Positions 1-6,452 of a DNA stretch of 6,453 nt are shown one piece after another. Position 1 is the first letter of the stretch. Every line of letters begins with the position of its first letter. A program made the position numbers and the translations under genes. Source of the DNA: an uncultured Pseudomonadota bacterium (GTDB lineage Bacteria; Pseudomonadota; Gammaproteobacteria; Burkholderiales; Usitatibacteraceae); NCBI GenBank assembly GCA_946885905.1, contig CAMPHL010000157.1, positions 1 to 6,453 of the forward strand, read 5' to 3'. The notes beneath the pieces are model-generated. The model did no database searches and had not been told where the DNA came from. It worked only from the letters and a program-made list of their open reading frames with translations.

Positions 1-1
1 C

Positions 2-916
2 TCGCTGCTCGCCACCGGCGCCATCGTCTTCGACCGCCCCGACTTCAAGGCCAAGGCGGGCGAGCTCGACCACAAGACGCGCTGGCTGCTGGGTCCAGCC
101 GCGACCGATGCGTGGGACAAGCTCCCCGAGCCGCGCGAGCTGCCGGTGCGCCGCGCCTTCCCGGACGGCGGCTATTACATCCTCGGCGCCGACTTCGAGA
201 CGCCGCGCGAGATTCGCGTCGTGGCCGACGCGGGGCCGCTGGGCTACCGCGAGATCGCCGCGCATGGCCACGCCGACGCGCTCTCCTTCACCCTTTCCGT
301 GGGCGGCGAGGAGATCCTGGTCGATCCGGGCACCTATGCGTACCACACGCAGCCGGAGTGGCGCGCCTACTTCCGCGGCACGGCGGCGCACAACACGGTG
401 CGCATCGACGGGCTCGACCAGTCGCAACCCGGCGGCAACTTCATGTGGCTGCGCAAGGCGCGCGCGCGGGCCTCGGCCTGGTCGAGCACCCCCGAGCAGG
501 ATTTCCTCGAGGCCTCGCACGACGGCTACATGGCGCTCGACGACCCGGTGCTGCATCGCCGCCGCCTGGTGCTGCGCAAGGCCGAGCGCCGCCTGGTGAT
601 CGAGGACTACCTCGAGATGCACGCGCCGCACGACGTCGAGATCTTCTTCCATTGCGCTCCCGAGGCCCATGCGCTGGCGCTCTTCGGCGGCGTGAAGGTC
701 CTGCGGGGCGGCCAGGCCCTGCACCTGAAGTGGCCCGACCTCGAGGACGGACGCGCCGAGATCCTGCGCGGGCGCACCGGCCCGATCGCGGGATGGGTCT
801 CGCGCCGCTTCGACCGGCGCGAGCCCGCGCCCACGCTCGCCTGGCGCGCGCGCCTGGCCGGCGATTGCGTGCTGCGCACCGTGATCGACATACCCGATCG
901 AGGAGGCACGCCGTGA
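2..916 (+). CDS. Heparinase II/III family polysaccharide lyase, C-terminal part (5' end outside window)
   Basis: The frame is open to the left edge, so the true start is upstream; 304 residues are visible. The heparinase II/III beta-sandwich domain begins near visible residue 50 with FPDGGYYIL. It continues through the family's hallmark segments: HGHADALSF (H88, H90, D92), VDPGTYAYH (108-115, with Y112 and Y114) and YFRGTAAHNTV (H130, N131). In this family His and Tyr residues of such motifs catalyse beta-elimination of uronic-acid-containing polysaccharides. The preceding residues up to about 45, with a WLLG segment, look like the end of the alpha-helical toroid domain, most of which is missing here. 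No signal peptide can be judged. The stop overlaps the deacetylase start by 4 bases, placing it in the polysaccharide operon; a trimming or editing role on the locus's own polymer is inferred. Substrate cannot be told: related domains act on heparin, alginate and other uronans. Confidence 0.9.
   Translation, partial: SLLATGAIVFDRPDFKAKAGELDHKTRWLLGPAATDAWDKLPEPRELPVRRAFPDGGYYILGADFETPREIRVVADAGPLGYREIAAHGHADALSFTLSVGGEEILVDPGTYAYHTQPEWRAYFRGTAAHNTVRIDGLDQSQPGGNFMWLRKARARASAWSSTPEQDFLEASHDGYMALDDPVLHRRRLVLRKAERRLVIEDYLEMHAPHDVEIFFHCAPEAHALALFGGVKVLRGGQALHLKWPDLEDGRAEILRGRTGPIAGWVSRRFDRREPAPTLAWRARLAGDCVLRTVIDIPDRGGTP
901..906 (+). promoter_or_regulatory. Shine-Dalgarno site for the deacetylase
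   Basis: AGGAGG, a perfect consensus site, ends 6 bases before the GTG at 913. It lies inside the end of the lyase gene. It decides the GTG start over the far upstream ATG of the same open frame (112), which lies inside the lyase in another frame and gives low-complexity Arg/Ala-rich protein. Confidence 0.8.
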
Positions 917-1899
917 AGACGTTGCTGACCTTCGACTACGAGGTGTATTTCGGCCGCCGCACCGGCAGCGTCGAAAAGTGCCTCCTGGAGCCCACCGACG
1001 CGCTGGCCCGCGTGGCCGCGAAGCACGGCGCGCCCTTGTCCTTCTTCGTGGACACGGGCTACCTGCTGGCGCTGCGGCGCGAGATGCGAAGCCGCACGGC
1101 GCTGCGCCTCGCACACGACGCCATCTGCCGGCAACTGAACGACCTTGCGCGCAAGGGCCACGAGCTGCAGCTTCACGTCCACCCGCACTGGGAGGACGCG
1201 CGCTGGGAGAACGGCGAGTGGAAGCTCGACCTCGCGCGCTACGCGCTGCACAGCTTCGAGCCGGCGCAGGCGGGCGAGATCGTGAAGCGCTACCTGGATG
1301 CGTTGCGCGACCTGGGCGGTCCCTCCGCGGGACGCGCGTATCGCGCAGGCGGTTGGGTGATCCAGCCGTTCGAGAAGCTGCGCCCCGCGCTCGCCGCCGC
1401 GGGCGTGAAGATCGACAGCACCGTCTATCCCGGCGGGCATCGCGCGGGATCGGTGCAGCCGTACGACTTCCGCGCGGCGCCCGCGCGCAGCCGCTGGCGC
1501 TTCGAGCACGACCCGCTCGTGGAGGACCCGAAGGGCACCTTCCTCGAGGTCCCGATCGCGAGCCGCACGCTCGAGCCCTCGTTCTTCTGGCGCCTCGCCC
1601 TCGCGAAGAAGGCCGGTGGCCGGCGCCATCGCGCCTTCGGCGACGGCAAGGCGATCCCGATGGATGGCGGCGATCTCGCTTCCAGGCTCACCAGGCCCTC
1701 GACGAGCGTGGTCTCGGTCGACGGTTACAAGTCGACTTTCCTCCAGGAAGCGGCCGACGACTACCGGCGGCGCGCGCTCGAGGATTTCGTCGTCATCGGC
1801 CACCCCAAGGCGCTCACGCCGTATTCGCTCGAGCGCATCGACCAATTCCTCGCCGGGGGCAGGGCCGGCGAGCTCGCCAACTACGCCTCCTACGCATGA
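913..1899 (+). CDS. Polysaccharide deacetylase family protein (NodB-like, WalW-like)
   Basis: 328 residues, GTG start with a perfect AGGAGG 6 bases upstream; GTGA overlaps the lyase stop. The protein opens with TFDYEVYFG (D8, E10), followed by the FFVDTGYLL strand. It then carries LHVHPHW, where H88 and H92 form the H-x3-H metal pair of the NodB fold. YRAGGW (143-148) stands where NodB enzymes have their Arg-Pro motif, and VIGHPK (H297) matches the C-terminal His motif. The usual TFDD is replaced by D-Y-E, so E10 may take the metal-ligand role of the second Asp. Expected reaction: metal-dependent removal of N- or O-acetyl groups from a polysaccharide. No signal peptide or membrane segment is visible, so it may act on cytoplasmic, lipid-linked or nucleotide-linked intermediates; this is inference. 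The 3' end overlaps the epimerase fusion by ATGA. The WalW-like name is from memory of similar proteins; substrate unknown. Confidence 0.85.
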   Translation: MKTLLTFDYEVYFGRRTGSVEKCLLEPTDALARVAAKHGAPLSFFVDTGYLLALRREMRSRTALRLAHDAICRQLNDLARKGHELQLHVHPHWEDARWENGEWKLDLARYALHSFEPAQAGEIVKRYLDALRDLGGPSAGRAYRAGGWVIQPFEKLRPALAAAGVKIDSTVYPGGHRAGSVQPYDFRAAPARSRWRFEHDPLVEDPKGTFLEVPIASRTLEPSFFWRLALAKKAGGRRHRAFGDGKAIPMDGGDLASRLTRPSTSVVSVDGYKSTFLQEAADDYRRRALEDFVVIGHPKALTPYSLERIDQFLAGGRAGELANYASYA

Positions 1900-3854
1900 A
1901 GCCCACGATCGACCTCGTCGCCGGCGCGCGGCCCAATTTCATGAAGATCGCCCCGATCGCGCGCGCGCTCGCCGCGGACGGGCGGCTCGACTTCCGCCTG
2001 GTCCATACCGGCCAGCACCACGACCGGGAGATGAACGCCATCTTCTTCGAGGAGCTGGGAATCCCCGAGCCGCACGTGCGCCTGGGCACCGGCGGCGGCT
2101 CGCACGCCGAGCAGACCGCGCGCGTGATGGTGGCCTACGAGGCGCTCGTCGCCGAGCGCCGCCCCGATGCCACGCTCGTCGTGGGCGACGTGAACTCCAC
2201 GCTCGCGTGCGCGCTCGCGGCGAGGAAGCTCGGCATCCCCGTGGCGCACGTCGAGGCGGGGCTGCGAAGCGGCGACATGGCCATGCCGGAGGAGGTGAAC
2301 CGCAAGGCCGTGGATGCGATCTCCGACTGGTTCTTCGTGACCGAGCCCTCGGGCCGTGCGCACCTGCTGCGCGAAGGCCGGCCGCCCAGCCGCGTGATCG
2401 AGGTCGGCAACGTGATGGTCGACAACCTGCTCTACCAGCTCGCGCGCCTCGACGCGATCGACCCGCGCTCGCTCGCAACCGACGCTTTCAAACGTGCGCA
2501 CCCGCGTTATGGCGTGGTGACCCTCCACAGGGCCTCCAACGTGGACACGCGCACGGAGCTCGTGCGCATCGCCACGGCGCTGCGCTCGGTGTCTGACACC
2601 GGTTTTCCGTTGGCCTTTCCGGTGCACCCGCGCACGCGGGCGAGTCTCGAGCGTTTCGGCATCGACCTGGGTCCGAACGTCACGCTGCTGGCCCCGCAGG
2701 GCTACATGGCCTTCCTGCACCTGTGGAAGGACGCGGCGGTCGTGCTGACCGACAGCGGCGGGCTGCAGGAAGAGACGACGGCGCTGGGAGTGCCGTGCGT
2801 GACGCTGCGCGACAACACCGAGCGGCCGATCACCGTGAGCGAAGGCACCAACGTGCTCGCAGGTACCGAGCCGGCCGCCATCGCCGCCGCGGCGATGAAC
2901 GCCGCGGCGAGCGCGAAGGGCACGCGCCGTCCGGCGCTATGGGATGGGCACGCGGCCGAGCGCATCGTGAATGCGATGGCCGGCGCCCTGGTGCAGGCGC
3001 GGGAAGCGACGCGCGCGCCGGTCGTGAAGGGCCCCGCGCCCGGCGTGCGCCGCCTGAAGGTGCTCGGCGTTCCGGTCGACAACCTCGACATGTCCGAGAC
3101 CCTCGACGTGATCGCGGGCTTCATCGCGAGCCGGCGTCCGCACCAGCACGTGGTGGTGAACGTGGACAAGGTGGTGAAGGCGCACCGGGATCCGGCCATC
3201 GCGCGGATCATCGGGCGCTGCGCCCTGGTTTCCGCCGACGGGATGCCCGTGGTCTGGGCCTCGCGCCTCCTCGGCACGCCGCTCAAGGAGCGCGTCACGG
3301 GCATCGACCTCTTCGAGGCGCTGATGGAACGTTCCGCGCGCGAAGGCTGGCGCGTATTCCTGCTCGGTGCGCGGGCGGAGGTCGTCGGACACGTGCGCTC
3401 GATCTACGGGCAGCGCTATCCGGGCCTGGTCATCGCCGGCCATCGCGACGGCTACTGGAGCGAGGCCGAGGAGGCGCAGGTCGCCGACCAGGTGAGGCGC
3501 GCGCAACCCGACATCCTCGCGGTGGCGATCAGCTCGCCCAGGAAAGAGCAGTTCCTCGACCGCTGGCAGGCGCACATGCGCGTGCCCTTCGCGATGGGGG
3601 TCGGGGGCACGTTCGACGTCGTGGCGGGCCGCGTGCGCCGCGCCCCCGTGCTCATGCAGCGCATCGGGCTCGAGTGGCTCGCGCGCGTGGCGCAGGAGCC
3701 GCGCCGCATGTTCCGGCGCTACTTCGTCGACAGCCTGCCCTTCTTCTGCATCCTCGGCCGGGCGCTCGGCATGCGGGCGCTGCGCCGCCCGGCGCGCCTG
3801 ATTTTCCCGATCGCGATCGCCACGCTCGCCATCTCGGAGGTGGCCGAGTCATGA
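1896..3854 (+). CDS. Fused UDP-GlcNAc 2-epimerase (non-hydrolysing) and WecG/TagA/CpsF (GT26) glycosyltransferase
   Basis: 652 residues in one uninterrupted frame. Residues 1-365 are a WecB/MnaA-type epimerase (UDP-GlcNAc to UDP-ManNAc): GARPNFMKIAP (R12, K17), TGQH (38-41), GDVNST (D98), HVEAGLRSGDM (E120), PEEVNR (E132), TLHRASN (H211), DSGGLQEE (286-293) and TERPITVSEGTN (308-319). D98, E120, E132 and H211 correspond to the E. coli catalytic set D95, E117, E131 and H213. An Ala/Pro-rich linker (about 366-383) leads to a GT26 domain: KVLGVPVDN (388-396), VNVDK (N422), ADGMPVVW (D448, the proposed catalytic Asp of TagA), then SPRKEQF, GVGGTFDVVAGRVRRAP and an Arg-rich/hydrophobic tail. GT26 enzymes transfer N-acetylmannosamine or related sugars to a lipid-diphosphate-GlcNAc at the inner membrane. 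ATG overlaps the previous stop; no clear Shine-Dalgarno is seen, suggesting coupled translation. The start fits the family N-terminus. Acceptor and exact sugar are inferred. Confidence 0.92.
   Translation: MKPTIDLVAGARPNFMKIAPIARALAADGRLDFRLVHTGQHHDREMNAIFFEELGIPEPHVRLGTGGGSHAEQTARVMVAYEALVAERRPDATLVVGDVNSTLACALAARKLGIPVAHVEAGLRSGDMAMPEEVNRKAVDAISDWFFVTEPSGRAHLLREGRPPSRVIEVGNVMVDNLLYQLARLDAIDPRSLATDAFKRAHPRYGVVTLHRASNVDTRTELVRIATALRSVSDTGFPLAFPVHPRTRASLERFGIDLGPNVTLLAPQGYMAFLHLWKDAAVVLTDSGGLQEETTALGVPCVTLRDNTERPITVSEGTNVLAGTEPAAIAAAAMNAAASAKGTRRPALWDGHAAERIVNAMAGALVQAREATRAPVVKGPAPGVRRLKVLGVPVDNLDMSETLDVIAGFIASRRPHQHVVVNVDKVVKAHRDPAIARIIGRCALVSADGMPVVWASRLLGTPLKERVTGIDLFEALMERSAREGWRVFLLGARAEVVGHVRSIYGQRYPGLVIAGHRDGYWSEAEEAQVADQVRRAQPDILAVAISSPRKEQFLDRWQAHMRVPFAMGVGGTFDVVAGRVRRAPVLMQRIGLEWLARVAQEPRRMFRRYFVDSLPFFCILGRALGMRALRRPARLIFPIAIATLAISEVAES
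3836..3840 (+). promoter_or_regulatory. Shine-Dalgarno site for the GT4 glycosyltransferase
   Basis: GGAGG lies within the last codons of the epimerase-GT26 gene and ends 10 bases before the ATG at 3851. The spacing is slightly long but workable. It supports reinitiation at the ATGA overlap. Confidence 0.55.
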
Positions 3855-4942
3855 AGGAAGTGGTCATGCTCGGGAGCGGCCGCGAGGTGCGGGGCGGCAT
3901 CTCGGCCATTGTCAACGTGTGCTTCGAGCAGGGCCTCTTCGACCGCTGGCACGCGCGCTACCTCGCCACGCACTGCGATGGAGCCAGGCCGGTGAAGGCC
4001 CTTCGGGCCGCGGCGAGCTTCGCGCGCTTCGCGACGTTGCTCGCCGCCGGCCGGATCGCCCTCGTGCATGCGCACATCGCCTCGGGCGCGAGCCTCTGGC
4101 GCAAGGCGGCTTTCATACGGCTCGCGCGCGCCGCGGGCGTGCCCTATGTGCTGCACGTGCACGCCGGCGACTTCGAGGCCCGTTACGTGAGGGCGTCACG
4201 ACCCACGCGCGCGCTCTTGCGGGACCTCTACAGGAAGGCTTCGCGCGTGATCGCCCTTTCGCCGTCGTGGAAGGAGCCGATCGAGGGCGTCGTGCCCGAG
4301 GCCCGTGTGGACGTGGTGCCCAATCCCGTCGCGATCCCGCCGTGGAATCCGCATGCCGCGCCAAGGCGTCCGGTTGCGCTCTTCCTGGGTGTGGTGCGGG
4401 CGGAGAAGGGCGTCTACGAGCTTCTTGCCGCATGGCCGTGGGTGCTCGCGAAGATCCCGGAGGCGCGGCTCGTGATCGCGGGCACGGGTGAGCTCGCGCG
4501 CGCTCGCGCGCTCGCGCAGGAGCTCGGCATCTCGCCGTCGATCGAATTCCCCGGATGGGTGGGCCCCGAAGAGAAAGCGCGGCTGCTCGCGAAGTCGAGC
4601 GCCCTCGTGCTGCCGTCGCATTTCGAGGCCTTGCCGATGGCAGTGCTCGAGGGGATGGCCGCGGGGCTGCCCATTGTCGCCACGCGCGTCGGCGCGATCC
4701 CCGAGGCGGTGGGTGCGCAGGCCGGGATCCTCGTGCCGCCCCACGACGTGGACGCCCTCGCCAGGGCGCTCACCGTGACCCTGGGCGACGGCCCGCAGCG
4801 CATCGCCATGGGCGCGGCCGCGCGGCTCCGTGCCCGCGAAAACTTTTCCGCCGAAGTGGTCGTGCCGGCGATCGAGCGCCTCTGGTCTTCCCTCGCGCCC
4901 GACACCAAACGGACTAATCGATGGGTGGCCGCTGGCCCATGA
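3851..4942 (+). CDS. Glycosyltransferase family 4 (GT-B fold) protein
   Basis: 363 residues; the ATG overlaps the previous stop (ATGA). The N-terminal Rossmann half has a Gly-rich acceptor loop (SGREVRGGISA, 8-18) and a LHVHAGDF strand-loop typical of GT4 enzymes. The C-terminal half has VDVVPNP, FLGVVRAEKG (178-187), LVIAGTGE, IEFPGWV and the signature E-x7-E motif FEALPMAVLEG (E259, E267) followed by GLPIVATRVGAIPE. Length is normal for the family. Such enzymes are retaining transferases that use a nucleotide sugar on the cytoplasmic side of the membrane to extend a lipid-linked glycan. Val181 sits where many GT4 enzymes have the diphosphate-binding Arg of a G-R...K-G motif; Arg183 two residues on may serve instead. 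Donor and acceptor cannot be told. Immediately following the GT26 domain, it is the likely next sugar-adding step. Its stop codon overlaps an inverted repeat. Confidence 0.92.
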   Translation: MKEVVMLGSGREVRGGISAIVNVCFEQGLFDRWHARYLATHCDGARPVKALRAAASFARFATLLAAGRIALVHAHIASGASLWRKAAFIRLARAAGVPYVLHVHAGDFEARYVRASRPTRALLRDLYRKASRVIALSPSWKEPIEGVVPEARVDVVPNPVAIPPWNPHAAPRRPVALFLGVVRAEKGVYELLAAWPWVLAKIPEARLVIAGTGELARARALAQELGISPSIEFPGWVGPEEKARLLAKSSALVLPSHFEALPMAVLEGMAAGLPIVATRVGAIPEAVGAQAGILVPPHDVDALARALTVTLGDGPQRIAMGAAARLRARENFSAEVVVPAIERLWSSLAPDTKRTNRWVAAGP

Positions 4943-4981
4943 GGGGTCAATTCGCCTACGCATAGTGGCGGTAGACCCCTC
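4941..4981 (+). other. Inverted repeat (RNA hairpin) between the GT4 gene and algD
   Basis: GAGGGGTC (4941-4948) pairs perfectly with GACCCCTC (4974-4981). Inside, CGCC (4953-4956) can pair with GGCG (4967-4970), giving a two-part stem of 8 plus 4 bp. The left arm includes the last two bases of the GT4 stop codon. There is no T-run after it, so it is not a standard intrinsic terminator. It may be an mRNA processing or stability element, or a partial attenuator that uncouples algD from the upstream genes. A second short stem (ATGGG 4921-4925 with CCCAT 4936-4940) abuts it. The 62-base gap shows no convincing promoter. Confidence 0.6.
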
Positions 4982-4992
4982 GCAGTCCCCAC

Positions 4993-4997
4993 GGAGA
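4993..4997 (+). promoter_or_regulatory. Shine-Dalgarno site for algD
   Basis: GGAGA ends 7 bases before the ATG at 5005, just downstream of the 4941-4981 hairpin, so it stays accessible when the hairpin forms. It supports the ATG at 5005, which also gives exactly the family N-terminus. Confidence 0.7.
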
Positions 4998-5004
4998 CCA
5001 CCGG

Positions 5005-6315
5005 ATGAAGATCAGCATCATGGGCCTTGGCTACGTCGGCGCCGTCTCGGCCGGCTGCCTCGCAGAGGAAGGCCACGAAGTCGTCGGCGTCGATCCGCAG
5101 CGCGCCAAGGTCGACCTCATCAACGCGGGCAAGAGCCCGATCGTCGAGCGCGACCTGGGCGACATGATCGCCAAGGGCGTGGCCGAAGCGCGCCTGCGGG
5201 CCACGACCGACGTCCAGGAAGCCGTGCGCCACACCGACGTCTCGCTGGTCTGCGTGGGTACGCCCAGCCTGGGCAACGGCCACATCGACCTGCGCCACGT
5301 GAAGCGCGTGTGCGAGCAGATCGGCGAGGGCCTGCGCGAGCACCACGGCCACACGGTGGTGATCCGCAGCACGATGCTGCCCGGCACGATGAAGAACGTG
5401 GTGATCCCCGCGCTCGAGGACGCCTCGGGGCTGAAGGCGGGCGAGGACTTCGGCATCTGCATCAATCCCGAATTCCTGCGCGAAGGCACGGCCGTCCACG
5501 ACTACTTCCATCCGCCTAAAACCGTCATAGGCGAGCTCGATCGCGCGAGCGGCGACGTGCTGGTGAAGCTCTACGGACACATGCCGTGCCCGCTCATCCG
5601 CACCGACTACGAAACGGCGGAGATGGTGAAGTACGCCGACAACACCTGGCACGCGCTCAAGGTCGCGTTCGCCAACGAGATCGGGAACATCTGCAAGGGC
5701 CTGGGGCTGGACAGCCACAAGCTCATGGACATCTTCTGCCAGGACACCAAGCTCAACCTCTCGCCCTATTACCTCAAGCCCGGCTTCGCCTTCGGCGGCT
5801 CGTGCCTGCCCAAGGACGTGCGCGCGATCTCGTACAAGGCGAAGACGCTCGACGTCTCGGTGCCGATCATCAACGCGATCCTGCCCTCCAACCAGGAGCA
5901 GGTCGAGCGCGGCATCCGGGCCGTGGTGGAGAAGGGCTCGAAGAAGGTCGGCGTCCTGGGCTTCAGCTTCAAGGCCGGCACCGACGACCTGCGCGAGAGC
6001 CCGATGGTGGAGCTGGTCGAGCGCCTGATCGGCAAGGGCTACGACCTGCGCATCTACGACAGCAACGTGCGCATGGCGAGCATCCACGGCGCCAACCGCC
6101 AGTACATCCTCGAGCACATCCCGCACATCCACCGGCTGATGGTGGACTCGATGCAGGAGGTGCTCGACCACGCCGGCACGATCGTGATCGGCAACGGCTC
6201 GGAGGAGTTCCGCGAGGCGCCGCGGCTGCTCGCTCCCGGGCAGTCGATCGTGGACCTGGTGCGGATCGCCGACAGTCCGTCCATCGAGGGCGTCTACGAC
6301 GGGATTTGCTGGTAG
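5005..6315 (+). CDS. algD: GDP-mannose 6-dehydrogenase (AlgD type)
   Basis: 436 residues, which as I recall is the same length as Pseudomonas AlgD, and recognisably similar throughout. It should oxidise GDP-mannose to GDP-mannuronic acid with two NAD+ in the cytoplasm. The N-terminal Rossmann motif is GLGYVG (7-12) with D30 closing the NAD-binding strand; CVGTPS and NPEFLREG follow. MVKYADN holds K209 and N213; FAFGGSCLPKD holds the catalytic thiol C267 and D271, matching AlgD K210, N214 and C268. LGFSFKAGTDDLRESP and the ending DGICW are typical of the GDP-mannose rather than UDP-glucose or UDP-ManNAc branch. ATG with GGAGA 7 bases upstream. It follows the GT4 gene after 62 bases and a hairpin, so it may be co-transcribed or separately controlled. 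No other alginate genes are visible; it probably supplies a uronic-acid precursor for this locus's polymer, which is inference. UDP-ManNAc dehydrogenase (WecC) is a less likely alternative. Confidence 0.94.
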   Translation: MKISIMGLGYVGAVSAGCLAEEGHEVVGVDPQRAKVDLINAGKSPIVERDLGDMIAKGVAEARLRATTDVQEAVRHTDVSLVCVGTPSLGNGHIDLRHVKRVCEQIGEGLREHHGHTVVIRSTMLPGTMKNVVIPALEDASGLKAGEDFGICINPEFLREGTAVHDYFHPPKTVIGELDRASGDVLVKLYGHMPCPLIRTDYETAEMVKYADNTWHALKVAFANEIGNICKGLGLDSHKLMDIFCQDTKLNLSPYYLKPGFAFGGSCLPKDVRAISYKAKTLDVSVPIINAILPSNQEQVERGIRAVVEKGSKKVGVLGFSFKAGTDDLRESPMVELVERLIGKGYDLRIYDSNVRMASIHGANRQYILEHIPHIHRLMVDSMQEVLDHAGTIVIGNGSEEFREAPRLLAPGQSIVDLVRIADSPSIEGVYDGICW

Positions 6316-6358
6316 GTGTCTTGCCTGGCGGGGCTGCGCTGGACGAGAACCTTGGAAC

Positions 6359-6396
6359 ACGGATGAAACGGATAAAACGGATAAACACGGATAACC
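6359..6396. repeat. Four degenerate ACGGAT(A/G)AA tandem repeats
   Basis: ACGGAT occurs at 6359, 6368, 6377 and 6387, each followed by GAA or TAA, giving units of 9, 9 and 10 bases. The block is AT-richer than the genes. Similar ACGGAT-type intergenic repeats occur, as I remember, in many proteobacterial genomes; I cannot check this here. They lie 44 bases after the algD stop. Function unknown; they are too short and too closely spaced for a CRISPR array. Confidence 0.75.
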
Positions 6397-6408
6397 CAAT
6401 GGCAGGTC

Positions 6409-6439
6409 TTTCGTGCCTACTCCCAACGCAGGCACGAAA
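6409..6439. repeat. Perfect 10-bp inverted repeat downstream of algD, possible terminator
   Basis: TTTCGTGCCT (6409-6418) and AGGCACGAAA (6430-6439) pair perfectly around an 11-base loop. It is the only strong hairpin after the algD stop and could end or protect the transcript. However, no T-run follows on either strand, so a classical Rho-independent terminator is not supported. Together with the preceding ACGGAT repeats it may be part of a dispersed intergenic repeat. Confidence 0.55.
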
Positions 6440-6452
6440 TTCAAATGAATTT
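6437..6452. repeat. AT-rich near-palindrome at the window end
   Basis: AAATTCA (6437-6443) pairs with TGAATTT (6446-6452) around a two-base AA centre. Its first three bases are also the last three of the 6409-6439 inverted repeat, so the two hairpins compete. The shape could suit a dimeric DNA-binding protein or a promoter region for a gene beyond the window; neither can be shown here. Confidence 0.4.

Noticed and set aside
112..912. Upstream extension of the deacetylase frame to an ATG at 112
   Set aside because: This part overlaps the lyase in another frame, gives low-complexity Arg/Ala-rich sequence, and the GTG at 913 has a perfect ribosome binding site.
607..1845. 412-residue minus-strand open frame opposite the lyase and deacetylase
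   Set aside because: Arg/Ala-rich composition, no recognisable domain, and full overlap with two confident genes.
978..1895. Upstream extension of the epimerase frame
   Set aside because: It overlaps the deacetylase and is Arg/Pro-rich; the epimerase family N-terminus begins exactly at 1896.
1890..2720. 276-residue minus-strand open frame opposite the epimerase domain
   Set aside because: Mirror of the epimerase codons; no motif of its own.
2723..3850. Upstream extension of the GT4 frame
   Set aside because: It is a shadow of the GT26 coding region; the GT4 N-terminus starts at 3851.
4938..4966. Possible sigma-70 promoter with CATAGT as -10
   Set aside because: No -35-like sequence lies at the right distance.
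4966..4984. Possible sigma-54 promoter (TGGC...GC) before algD
   Set aside because: The GG and GC elements are 13 bases apart instead of 10, and the -12 element lacks TTGC.
6359..6396. CRISPR-like array
   Set aside because: Units are only 9-10 bases with no spacers; these are simple degenerate tandem repeats.
4414..6444. 676-residue open frame on the minus strand opposite the GT4 gene and algD
   Set aside because: It is antisense to two well-recognised genes, its protein is Val/Ala/Arg/His/Asp-rich with no known motif, and long antisense frames are expected at this G+C content.
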